Source of the DNA: JAICNG01 sp035249985 | Lineage (GTDB): Bacteria > Gemmatimonadota > Gemmatimonadetes > Gemmatimonadales > Gemmatimonadaceae | DNA length: 64,000 bases | Direction: 5' to 3' | Assembly (NCBI GenBank): GCA_035249985.1 | Contig: DATFFP010000034.1 | Location: forward strand, 1 to 64,000 | In this document: positions 16,522 to 23,977 of the stretch, piece after piece | Layout of the letters: each line of letters begins with the position of its first letter | Numbering within the stretch: position 1 is the first letter of the stretch | Made by a program: the position numbers and the translations under genes | The notes under the pieces: model-generated | Databases searched by the model: none | Told to the model about the DNA's origin: nothing | What the model saw: only the letters and a program-made list of their open reading frames with translations

Positions 16522-17037
16522 CTACCGATGGATGGCGCCCCTCGGCCGCTGCGTCGCTCGACCGGTTGGGCGCCACACCAGCGTCATCGACTCACCGACC
16601 CGAAGACGAGACCATTGGGCGCTCGCCTGCTCGAATCCACGGCAGACGCGCGCGATGTCCTTGGCGCTCACACCCTCGACGCCCGCAGTCGGAATCGTCG
16701 CGCCGGTGGTCCAGTGGCGCGACGCGATACCGACGATCTTCTCGGACCGCATCGCGTCGTCGCGGTTGGCGCTGGCGAGGCGGTTCCCGCGCTTGACGAC
16801 GCGCGTCCGCGGCCGTTCACCTAACGGGCGAAACGTGTTCACGTGCCCGCCATCGGCGAGCTGGCCGAAGACTCCTCCACGAATCCCCAGCTCGCTCTCG
16901 ACGACGAAGTGCGCCATGTCATGCGGCAGGCGAGCGTCGTAGCCGGGCGCCGGCTCCATGAACGACGGCACGAGACCCTCGCCCTCGACAGACACGCGAT
17001 ACCGTCGCTCGGCCGTTCGCGTGAACGTGACGTTCAT
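16522..17037 (-). CDS. Hypothetical protein
   Basis: 171 residues, ATG 17037. No signal peptide. LPHDMAHFVVESELGIRGGVFGQLADGG is the most distinctive region and suggests a small conserved soluble family, but I cannot name a function. It starts five bases after the GNAT gene stop, so the two are probably one transcript. Confidence 0.7.
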   Translation of the reverse strand: MNVTFTRTAERRYRVSVEGEGLVPSFMEPAPGYDARLPHDMAHFVVESELGIRGGVFGQLADGGHVNTFRPLGERPRTRVVKRGNRLASANRDDAMRSEKIVGIASRHWTTGATIPTAGVEGVSAKDIARVCRGFEQASAQWSRLRVGESMTLVWRPTGRATQRPRGAIHR

Positions 17038-17042
17038 CTCCC

Positions 17043-17585
17043 TTACTCCAGGCTCTCAACACCTGACAACATCTTCGCCAGGCACACGCTGGTTCCCGGT
17101 GACATCCTGTACTCCCCGTATGCGGGGATTCCGGTGAACCCCGCGTTCCGGTAGAGGGCGAGCGCTTCTGCCTGACGCGTTCCCGTTTCCAGAACGAGCC
17201 GAGTGAGGCCGAGTGCGCGCGCTTCCTCCTCGAGGCGGGTGAGAAGCGCCCGGCCGATTCCGTGGCCTCGGACGTCGGGCGCGACGTACATGCGCTTCAG
17301 CTCCCCGACGCCGGACCCGAGCTCACGCACCAGGGCCGGGTCGCGCACGCTGCGGACCGCGCCACACCCCACCGGCCGACCGGACAAGCGGGCGACAACG
17401 AATGCACCAGCGCCCGGAGCGACCTCGGCAGGATCCAAACGAAAGTGCGTTGCTCCCGGTTCCGGGTACCTCGTCGCGAGCTCGGCGTTCAGTGCGCCGA
17501 TCAAGCTCGCCGCGACCTCGCTCGTTAGGGCTTCCGGCGCGATGGCGAGCGTCAGGGAAGCGCGCTGGCCGAGCACTGGATCCAT
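17043..17585 (-). CDS. GNAT family N-acetyltransferase
   Basis: 180 residues from ATG 17585. The acetyl-CoA loop is RGHGIGRALL preceded by LKRMYVAPDV, and LVLETGTRQAEALALYRNAGF is the C-terminal GNAT motif. The acceptor is unknown. It is upstream of the hypothetical gene at 16522 in the same direction. A 190-base gap without visible signals separates it from the DinB gene. Confidence 0.9.
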   Translation of the reverse strand: MDPVLGQRASLTLAIAPEALTSEVAASLIGALNAELATRYPEPGATHFRLDPAEVAPGAGAFVVARLSGRPVGCGAVRSVRDPALVRELGSGVGELKRMYVAPDVRGHGIGRALLTRLEEEARALGLTRLVLETGTRQAEALALYRNAGFTGIPAYGEYRMSPGTSVCLAKMLSGVESLE

Positions 17586-17775
17586 GTACCTGGCCCTCGT
17601 TGCGGGTGTATGGGGGCGACGGAAGTCAACGCGTCGCAGTTTGTGCCGGGAGTCGCTGCCACGCAACCGGAGAGAGCAAAGGCGAGGAAAGTGCGCGGTC
17701 AAGCGAACGGTTCGCGAACACAGACCTGTGCAGGCTCGCGACGGTCACGGCCGGCGGAGCTTGGAGCATGACATG

Positions 17776-18258
17776 TCAGGAACAACCCGCGAGTGCGGCG
17801 CGGACCTGATCGAGATGGTGCTCGTTATGAGCCGCTACCTTGTCGAATTCTTCCTTCAATGTTCGAACGCCGGTGACGCTGTGCACGAACTCGAGGTGCC
17901 CTTTGTCTTCGTAGTACAGCCCGGCGTAGTACATGACGGCATTGCGAACCGACTCATAGACCCGGCGGGAAAGGTCGAGCGGAACGCGGGAGTAGTCCAG
18001 CCCTTCCGCCCACGCGTCCTGATCGAAGACCCACAAGACCTGTCGGGGCTCGCTCAGGACCCGCCGAATGCGATCGAAGAGAACCGTTTCAGCGTCGGCG
18101 AGGTGCAGCAGGATGAATCGGACCGGCCATTTCCCCGGTGCGTACGTCCGCGCCAGGTCGTGGTCGCCAAGCGCAAAGAGCGCGAGCGTCTCGTCGCGGG
18201 TGGCCTCGAGCCGTTGCAGGAGATCCGCGGTCGCCGGCGAGCGCCTAACGTCCGTCAC
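17776..18258 (-). CDS. DinB-like (DUF664/DinB_2) protein
   Basis: 160 residues from a GTG at 18258 that overlaps the stop of the immunity-like gene (GTGA). Helical; LLHLADAE and HNEHHLDQV supply the three histidines typical of the DinB metal site. The family includes bacillithiol-type thiol transferases and many uncharacterised stress proteins. A second, diverged DinB-type gene is at 33692-34258. Confidence 0.85.
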   Translation of the reverse strand: MTDVRRSPATADLLQRLEATRDETLALFALGDHDLARTYAPGKWPVRFILLHLADAETVLFDRIRRVLSEPRQVLWVFDQDAWAEGLDYSRVPLDLSRRVYESVRNAVMYYAGLYYEDKGHLEFVHSVTGVRTLKEEFDKVAAHNEHHLDQVRAALAGCS

Positions 18259-18749
18259 ACGGCACCTCCTCCGTGGAGGCGTTCCAACGCAGCGCGGAGC
18301 TCAACGCCGAGCTCCGCCGCGAGCTCTTCGCCAGGGACGTCGAAGCTCGGCATCCCGTCTTCGTCATGGAATCGAAGATGTGGAATCGCCGCGACCGCGC
18401 GGCGAAGAATGTCGCGTAACCGATCCTGCAGATCTACCCGCCTCTTCCATGGGAAGTCAGCCTGGGCGGTCATCTTGAGCAAATCACCCGGATACATATG
18501 CCCGGCGGCCCACGGATTCTCCTCGAGGCGGTCGAGCGCGAGTGGGAGCAGATACGGCAACCCGATGTTCTGGCCGATCATGATCCGGAGATCCTCGGTA
18601 TCGAATTCACCGATGGGTTTCGTCCGCAGTCGATGGCAGGTCTGCACGAGGTAGCTGTCGTAGTTCGGCGGGCCCCACACGACGCCCTCGAGCTCATCGA
18701 GCGTTTTCTCGTGCATGGGACGAAGGTCGGGTTTGGCGGTCTTTTTCAT
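18255..18749 (-). CDS. CdiI-type contact-dependent inhibition immunity-like protein
   Basis: 164 residues from ATG 18749. The stretches LDELEGVVWGPPNYDSYLV and EDLRIMIGQNIGLPYLLPLAL match the common family annotated as contact-dependent growth inhibition immunity proteins. No CdiA/CdiB or other toxin lies in the window, so this is an orphan. It may protect against neighbours' toxins or do something unrelated. It overlaps the DinB gene and the tail of a broken PAP2 gene. Confidence 0.8.
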   Translation of the reverse strand: MKKTAKPDLRPMHEKTLDELEGVVWGPPNYDSYLVQTCHRLRTKPIGEFDTEDLRIMIGQNIGLPYLLPLALDRLEENPWAAGHMYPGDLLKMTAQADFPWKRRVDLQDRLRDILRRAVAAIPHLRFHDEDGMPSFDVPGEELAAELGVELRAALERLHGGGAV

Positions 18750-18970
18750 CCCGAGGTCTCTCGGATACCCACTTCCATCCCCGACACACATACGGACACC
18801 CACGCGGCCGCCGCAATCAGTCCGGCGACGACATCACTCACAAAGTGAACGGCCAGATATAGCCGGGTGAACCCATGATGATGCACCACGCGAATGAGGC
18901 GGCCACCAGGACGGCGGCCATCGTCCAAGAGCACCTGAAGCATGACTCTGACGAACGCGCGTGCGCACTA
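18746..18970 (-). pseudogene. Broken PAP2-family phosphatase gene
   Basis: On the minus strand three frames in turn carry pieces of one PAP2 C-terminal half: SHASGAL (the PSGH motif region), then AAVLVAASFAWCIIMG (a helix), then TRLYLAVHFVSDVVAG (the R-x5-H-x3-D motif). They are joined only by frameshifts, at about 18935 and 18880. No intact reading frame covers them. The last piece ends inside the start of the CdiI-like gene. Confidence 0.6.
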
Positions 18971-19219
18971 CCCGTGCGACGCCGGTCTCGGACGACTATC
19001 CCAGATCCCATCATCGGTTCGAGCGATCATCACGTATGCGAGGTCGACCGCGGCGGCGGCGAGGCCCGTCAATGGCAACGCAACCAGGGTAGCGCCGAAG
19101 CTCGCCAGCGTGCGTCGCTCCGGTGCGACCAGTAGCCGCACGGCTTGCTCGAGCAGCACGTCGCAATCGCGCGTCATCTGCTCCGTACGAGCCAGGAGCT
19201 CCGCCTTCCTCGGGTGCAC
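18968..19219 (-). CDS. Small hypothetical membrane protein
   Basis: 83 residues from GTG 19219, 12 bases after the exbD stop. One hydrophobic segment (about 40-65) is flanked by a charged helix. No family is recognised. It may be a real partner of ExbD or the degraded front of the PAP2 gene that follows. Confidence 0.45.
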   Translation of the reverse strand: MHPRKAELLARTEQMTRDCDVLLEQAVRLLVAPERRTLASFGATLVALPLTGLAAAAVDLAYVMIARTDDGIWDSRPRPASHG

Positions 19220-19231
19220 CGCCGCTCGCGG

Positions 19232-19732
19232 CTAGTTGCTCGACTCTCGCGCGCGTGATCCAAGCGCGACTGCCTGGGGTGCGACGTGCTGTACTTGTTC
19301 GAGCACGTGGACCACGTCGTCGTACGAAACGTCGTCGGATGGAACTACGGTGACCCTCGCGCGGCGCCCGAGTCCCTCGGTGACCTCGGTGAGGGTCTGT
19401 CGCAGCCGAGTAAATGCGGCTTCGTTGGTGGCGTCAGGCCGGCTGATCAGCGTTTCTCGATCGCCGCGTCGCACTACGAATCGGTGGCGATCGACGCGCA
19501 CCACGACGTCCGGGCTGGTGGCAGCTACAACCGTCCCTCCATCGGCTCTGACTGTCCCGGGCGGCGGGACGAGGTCAAAGCTGGCAAGCGCCGACCGAAG
19601 TGAGACGGCGCTCAGCAAGCTGAAGAACACGATGGCCGTCAGGATGTCGACGAGCGGCACGAGGTTGAGCGGGCCATGCGCCCGTGCGAATTCGCTGCGG
19701 CGGGCCTGGAAGCGCGAGCGGGCGAGCGGCAT
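19232..19732 (-). CDS. exbD: ExbD/TolR-like biopolymer transport protein
   Basis: About 166 residues from ATG 19732, with GAGG eight bases upstream. A single N-terminal helix, LNLVPLVDILTAIVFFSLL, carries the conserved Asp used for proton coupling, followed by a periplasmic domain ending in a VTVVPSDDVSYDDVVHVLE helix. ExbD normally works with ExbB; no exbB is present here, so it is an orphan or the partner is elsewhere. Confidence 0.85.
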   Translation of the reverse strand: MPLARSRFQARRSEFARAHGPLNLVPLVDILTAIVFFSLLSAVSLRSALASFDLVPPPGTVRADGGTVVAATSPDVVVRVDRHRFVVRRGDRETLISRPDATNEAAFTRLRQTLTEVTEGLGRRARVTVVPSDDVSYDDVVHVLEQVQHVAPQAVALGSRARESSN

Positions 19733-19846
19733 ACGTAGTTCCTCGGGAAGGCTGATCGAAAGGACCTCAAGGGGCGTGCCATGCACTTCGACCTAACGGG
19801 CAGGTTACGGCCAAGGTGAGTGTTGCGTCGCGAAGGGCGGGAACTG

Positions 19847-20557
19847 TCACGCGCCCTGCACACGCAATGACACCGGGCGCCTCCTCACCAGCCCGATCCC
19901 AAAGACGATCATCCACAATGGCAGGAGGTAGTTGTTCACCGCGGCGATGGGATCCACCAGGGGCGTCACGTTGCGGAACATGCCGACGAGCCCACCCACG
20001 GCCGTGGCCACGCCTACGAAGCCGATCCAGCGCGGAACGCCGGTCTCGGGCTGCAACATGGCGAGCGCCGCAAGGAGGAAGAAGAGATTGACAGAAAGCT
20101 CGCCCAGGAATTCACCAACATAGTTCCCAAGGAAGGCGTTCAGGCCATCGAAGATGGCTCCCAGGGTGGAGCGCATGTCGGGCGTGCCTGTGATGTACGC
20201 CTGGGCCAATTCCCAATGGATGCTTGGCCAGCGCATGAGCCCAAGCGTCATGCTGATGGCGGCGACGGTGGCGAAGAGCATCGCGACGCGCATGCTTCCC
20301 TCGCGTACATCGCGCAAGGCCTGGAATGCTCCGACGCCAGCAGGGATCCAAATGAGCGGCAGGAGCGCATACGCAGCCCACACCACGCGTCCCGTAAGCC
20401 CCATGTCGAGGAGTCGCGGCAGGACCTGCGCCGCGGATCCGTCGAGAATATCAGGGTAATCGAAGCGCACCGCGAGGAACGTGAACACGGCCACAAAGGC
20501 GACGGCGCCGCCGATCAGGGCGAGCGCTCCCACGCGAATGGTGGTGGAGTTGCGCAT
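19847..20557 (-). CDS. DUF4386-type membrane protein
   Basis: 236 residues from ATG 20557. Six or so hydrophobic helices; the opening IRVGALALIGGAVAF and the WIPAGVGAFQAL region resemble DUF4386 integral membrane proteins. No catalytic residues are evident. It starts 41 bases after the preceding lipoprotein stop on the same strand. Confidence 0.72.
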   Translation of the reverse strand: MRNSTTIRVGALALIGGAVAFVAVFTFLAVRFDYPDILDGSAAQVLPRLLDMGLTGRVVWAAYALLPLIWIPAGVGAFQALRDVREGSMRVAMLFATVAAISMTLGLMRWPSIHWELAQAYITGTPDMRSTLGAIFDGLNAFLGNYVGEFLGELSVNLFFLLAALAMLQPETGVPRWIGFVGVATAVGGLVGMFRNVTPLVDPIAAVNNYLLPLWMIVFGIGLVRRRPVSLRVQGA

Positions 20558-20598
20558 AACGCGGACATGCTCCCCGGACAAGGTCCGCGGGTCGGATG

Positions 20599-21147
20599 TC
20601 AGTTCACGACGACCGAGCCCTGATACACGCCGCCCACCGCCAGCTGCGCGTCGACCGCCAGCCTCCCCTGTACGCCATTGGAGAAAACGAGACGACCGGT
20701 GATCCGCCCGCCAGGCTGAGATCGACCCATGTAAAGCACGTTGGCGCTGGCCGGTTCCCCGTCGACCGTGCCCTCGAACACGAGCTCCGAGCGGAAGACA
20801 TCCTCGAACGTTCCGGGCGGATTTGCCGCCACGTCCGCGCACGGCGCGAAGACCAGCGCGCTCGTCTGTCCCACCGCGGGTCCTTCGATGGTTCCGCTGA
20901 ACACGAGCTGCCCCCGAACGACGAGCAGGCAATTGCGTCCTCTCGGTGTCAGCGTGAGCGTCGCGAAGTCGACGATCGCGTCGAAGCTTCCCGACGTCTC
21001 GACTCGGCGCGCCGCCAACGCGGGACGATGGAACGGACGGCCGTCCACCGAGGATGTGGGAGAGGGACTGACGATCCTGCCGCCATCCGCGCAGCCGCCG
21101 ACGATCAGCAATGCCGTGCCGGTCACAACGACTCGAAGGATGCTCAT
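20599..21147 (-). CDS. Hypothetical lipoprotein
   Basis: 182 residues from ATG 21147 with GGGAGAG upstream. The lipobox is Val-Gly-Gly-Cys. The mature region is beta-rich with repeated strand pairs (LVFSGTIEG, LVFEGTVDG, GRLVFSNGVQG), suggesting a small beta-barrel or sandwich. Two cysteines (C109/C127 region) could form a disulfide. Function unknown. Confidence 0.72.
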   Translation of the reverse strand: MSILRVVVTGTALLIVGGCADGGRIVSPSPTSSVDGRPFHRPALAARRVETSGSFDAIVDFATLTLTPRGRNCLLVVRGQLVFSGTIEGPAVGQTSALVFAPCADVAANPPGTFEDVFRSELVFEGTVDGEPASANVLYMGRSQPGGRITGRLVFSNGVQGRLAVDAQLAVGGVYQGSVVVN

Positions 21148-21468
21148 GGTACTCTCCCGTAAGGACTGTGCCGCCCGTACCCGTCGCCGCTCACTCATCG
21201 TCGAGGGAGGCGCATCGGTCACACAATGATGCGCGACGGGGAATTCCGCCAGACTTGGCTGGGACGCGCCGGGATATGGGGAGGCGCTGCCGCTACCGGC
21301 CTAACTACTCTGGGCACGCATGCTGGCGCACACAACGTAGGTCTCCTTGTTGTGGTTTCTCTGCGGCCATTGGACGAGGGGAGAGGCCATGCACGAGGGA
21401 ACGATTCCGTCCGGTTGCGGTCTTCTGCGGTTACATGCCCCTGCACCCACCAACTCGGACGCAGGCCA
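21148..21468. other. 321-base gap without a supported gene
   Basis: No open frame here has convincing composition on either strand. A GCCTAAC heptamer near 21300 matches an attC core box, but no flanking attC-like arms were found. Nothing else is recognised. Confidence 0.4.
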
Positions 21469-21843
21469 CTAGTCGCGAACAACGAAGCGGAAGACAACTC
21501 GCTTGATGCGCGTCGGCGAGCTCGCGCCGTCAGAGCCGGAGAGGATGTCGACCTCGGCCTGATCCGATCCGATGAAACCAGGCGCTGGCCGATACACGTA
21601 CAGCGCGACCCAATTCGTTTCTGCGTTGCGACGGATCTCGCTAATGCTGTAATGGTTGGCCTGGATCGAGATCCTTGCGCCCTCTTCGTCTCCGCCCACC
21701 GTCGAGTATTGATAGGTCTCTGTATTCCTCAATGAGACGCTGACGGTCTCGACGGGGCTCGACGTCCTGCAACCCTGAACCTGGACGGCGACAGGCAGGA
21801 GAAAGGCGACAGCGACCCATCTGTAGAGGCGTAGGCTTGTCAT
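21469..21843 (-). CDS. Hypothetical lipoprotein with cadherin-like end
   Basis: 124 residues from ATG 21843; the lipobox region is Val-Gln-Gly-Cys. The second half, YRPAPGFIGSDQAEVDIL, resembles the P-x-PGF-x-G-x-D strand of bacterial cadherin-like modules. It is probably an envelope protein with one small beta domain. No operon partners are evident. Confidence 0.7.
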   Translation of the reverse strand: MTSLRLYRWVAVAFLLPVAVQVQGCRTSSPVETVSVSLRNTETYQYSTVGGDEEGARISIQANHYSISEIRRNAETNWVALYVYRPAPGFIGSDQAEVDILSGSDGASSPTRIKRVVFRFVVRD

Positions 21844-21996
21844 GTGCGGTCTCCCGCTGGCGAACCTGGGGATGTAGAACCGAAAACTGGGTGGCCAATT
21901 CCTCATCGCGAGTACCCTGGGTGACGGAGGACGGTCACGTCGGCTCGACGATCGGGCATCGCGGCCGGTACACTGCTCTCCTGTGGGTCGCGAGGT

Positions 21997-22371
21997 TCAT
22001 TCTATGATCTTCCAGAAAGAATCCTTGCGCGTGATCTTGCCTTCGACGAACTCGAGCAGGTCCACGCCGCGCACTTCGAGCCTCTTTCCCGAGACTGACG
22101 TCCCGGTGAGCGTCCATTCGGAGACACCGAAATCGCCGCAGGCCCAGTGCTGGTCCTCCCCGTAATGCACGTTCGGGATTCCGTCGAAGCGCTTTGCCAG
22201 GCCTGCTCGGACATCCTGCTTCCCGACGTACCGATCGCCGCGTGGTCCAGCACCGCGCGGCATGTAGAACACACAATCGTCTGCGAAGTACTCCATGATG
22301 GAGTCCAGATCGTGACGATTGAATGCATCCAGGAATTCCTTCAGGAGCTCTTCGGTCGCGTGCGTGGGCAT
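21997..22371 (-). CDS. SnoaL-like / nuclear transport factor 2-like protein
   Basis: 124 residues from ATG 22371. The cone-shaped NTF2 fold is indicated by FLDAFNRHDLDSIMEYFADDCVFY, a short GK helix, and a final EGKITRKDSFWKI strand. Members bind or isomerise small ligands; no catalytic Asp/His pair can be assigned with confidence. It stands alone. Confidence 0.88.
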   Translation of the reverse strand: MPTHATEELLKEFLDAFNRHDLDSIMEYFADDCVFYMPRGAGPRGDRYVGKQDVRAGLAKRFDGIPNVHYGEDQHWACGDFGVSEWTLTGTSVSGKRLEVRGVDLLEFVEGKITRKDSFWKIIE

Positions 22372-22421
22372 GGGAGAGTCTCAGCGCATGACGTCTGGGT
22401 GAGATAAGAGAGCCTACCTAA

Positions 22422-22445
22422 CGCCGCCATTCGACGGCGGTGGCG
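22422..22445. terminator. Short GC-rich hairpin
   Basis: CCGCC (22424-22428) pairs with GGCGG (22436-22440) around a 7-base loop. It lies about 120 bases downstream of the 22560-23942 gene on its own strand and just upstream of the SnoaL-like gene. There is no clear T-run, so the terminator role is only a suggestion. Confidence 0.35.
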
Positions 22446-22559
22446 CGAGACGGATTTCCACCGTGATGGCCACCATCTCGAACCGTAAGGGCAAACGGGG
22501 ATGGCAGCGAGGGGCCGCTCCACGACGCACCGCGAGCCAGATGGGACGCGCTGCCTGAC

Positions 22560-23942
22560 TTAGCGATCGGTCAAGTGGTCGTGTGACACGCGTATCCCGC
22601 GCATCGTCACGACATGTCTTCCGTCTTGATGGACCGTCAGCGTGTATCGCACGGATCCATCCGAGCGTTGCACGAAGAAGCCGGGCGCGTAGGATCGCCG
22701 ACCGCTGCGGAGGAGCTCCAGATGTATGTCATGGGCCGCCTCAATATCCTCGCGGAGCGCGCCGGGCGGAGCGAGTTGCGCGGCATGCGCGAGCAGATCG
22801 ATGCTTCCTTGCCAGACCGTGCTATCCGGCGTAACCAACGCAGCGACCTCCACTACTGCGACATGCCCTTGCGACTCGCGCGCCGCATCGCCGAAGTCTG
22901 CAATCTCGCGCCCGAGATCATCGAGGGATAACGCTGTCTGAGTAGCCAGGTAGTAACCGACAGCGCGAGAGTCCAGCTCGCGGGCGCGCCATTCGCGGTC
23001 CGCCTCGGTCAGCGTCGTGAGTACGCTGGTTGGACGTAGCGCAGTTCTGGCGAAGAAGATGAGGCTATCTCCGGTGGGCAAGACAACAGCGAGTCTATAC
23101 GTGCCGGCCACAGGACTCCGGAGTGCTCTCACCCGTTCCAGCTCGGCCTCCCAGAAAGCGCTGTGAAGAATCGTCGCGGCGGGGAATCGTGAGGCTTCGT
23201 CAGGATGATCGCGCATCCACTGTCGCAGCGGCGCCAGCGCGATCTCTCCCGAGCTCTTTACGGCTCCGGACGCGGGAAGAACGTTATACAGGCCAAGTAG
23301 CTGCTCCGGCGTGAGCCCCTCGTGAGGTCCGCCGCTGTCGTACATTCGACGTATCAGCCCGCCCTCGCGCTCGAACGCCCAGGGGTAAGGAGTCGCCCGC
23401 GGCGCGTGGACGTCGAGGGTCGGTATGCCGGCGACCCAATCCACTGAGTCGCGTAGCACCGCCGAGAATAATCCGCGGGTCGTTGGGGGCACCCATCGCG
23501 CACTCTTGGACCACGGTACGGGGTGACAGTCCGCCGCATAATCCCAGGGGACGAGAACAACCTGACGCACTTCGCCAACGAGAGCACGGAGAGCCTGCGG
23601 TCCGGCGCCCGTGCCTAACTGTTCGACGGCGACGACCTGACCATATATGGGCCGGTCAGCACCCCGGCCGAAGTGTCCGTGATCTATCCGATAGTCTACC
23701 TTCCCAGCCCCGGTGGCGAGTGTATCAGACTGCGCGACGCCCACAAAGTCCACCTCCCTCTCGCCGCGTGTTCCCCAGAACGCAGTCTTGCTGCAAGCCG
23801 GGACCGCCAGCGCGTCCCGTCCGAAGAAGACGACGAGACACGCAACGACACACGCCCCGACGCTGGCACGGAAAACCCACGCCGGCGACGTGCGCCAAGC
23901 GCGCGGTCTCAAGACGGCTGCCTCACTCAACGGGCGCGGCAT
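22560..23942 (-). CDS. Exported or membrane-anchored hypothetical protein linked to the kinase
   Basis: About 460 residues from ATG 23942, 35 bases after the kinase stop. An N-terminal hydrophobic segment (GACVVACLVVFF) is followed by a large soluble region with VDFVGVAQSDTL and VVLVPWDYAADCHPVPW, and a long helical part in the middle. No known family. The position suggests co-expression with, and possibly control by, the Ser/Thr kinase. Confidence 0.7.
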   Translation of the reverse strand: MPRPLSEAAVLRPRAWRTSPAWVFRASVGACVVACLVVFFGRDALAVPACSKTAFWGTRGEREVDFVGVAQSDTLATGAGKVDYRIDHGHFGRGADRPIYGQVVAVEQLGTGAGPQALRALVGEVRQVVLVPWDYAADCHPVPWSKSARWVPPTTRGLFSAVLRDSVDWVAGIPTLDVHAPRATPYPWAFEREGGLIRRMYDSGGPHEGLTPEQLLGLYNVLPASGAVKSSGEIALAPLRQWMRDHPDEASRFPAATILHSAFWEAELERVRALRSPVAGTYRLAVVLPTGDSLIFFARTALRPTSVLTTLTEADREWRARELDSRAVGYYLATQTALSLDDLGREIADFGDAARESQGHVAVVEVAALVTPDSTVWQGSIDLLAHAAQLAPPGALREDIEAAHDIHLELLRSGRRSYAPGFFVQRSDGSVRYTLTVHQDGRHVVTMRGIRVSHDHLTDR

Positions 23943-23977
23943 GGTCCAGGCTGCGGGTGCTAACCCCAGCGGACGCA

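Noticed and set aside
20551..20560. GCATAAC at the DUF4386 start considered as an attC end
   Set aside because: No complementary box or arms occur within 150 bases on the proper side.
21298..21475. GCCTAAC near 21300 and a GACTAG sequence at the lipoprotein stop considered as another attC
   Set aside because: The inner arms (CAGGTG/CACCTG) and the shared core are absent, and the heptamer is common in this genome.
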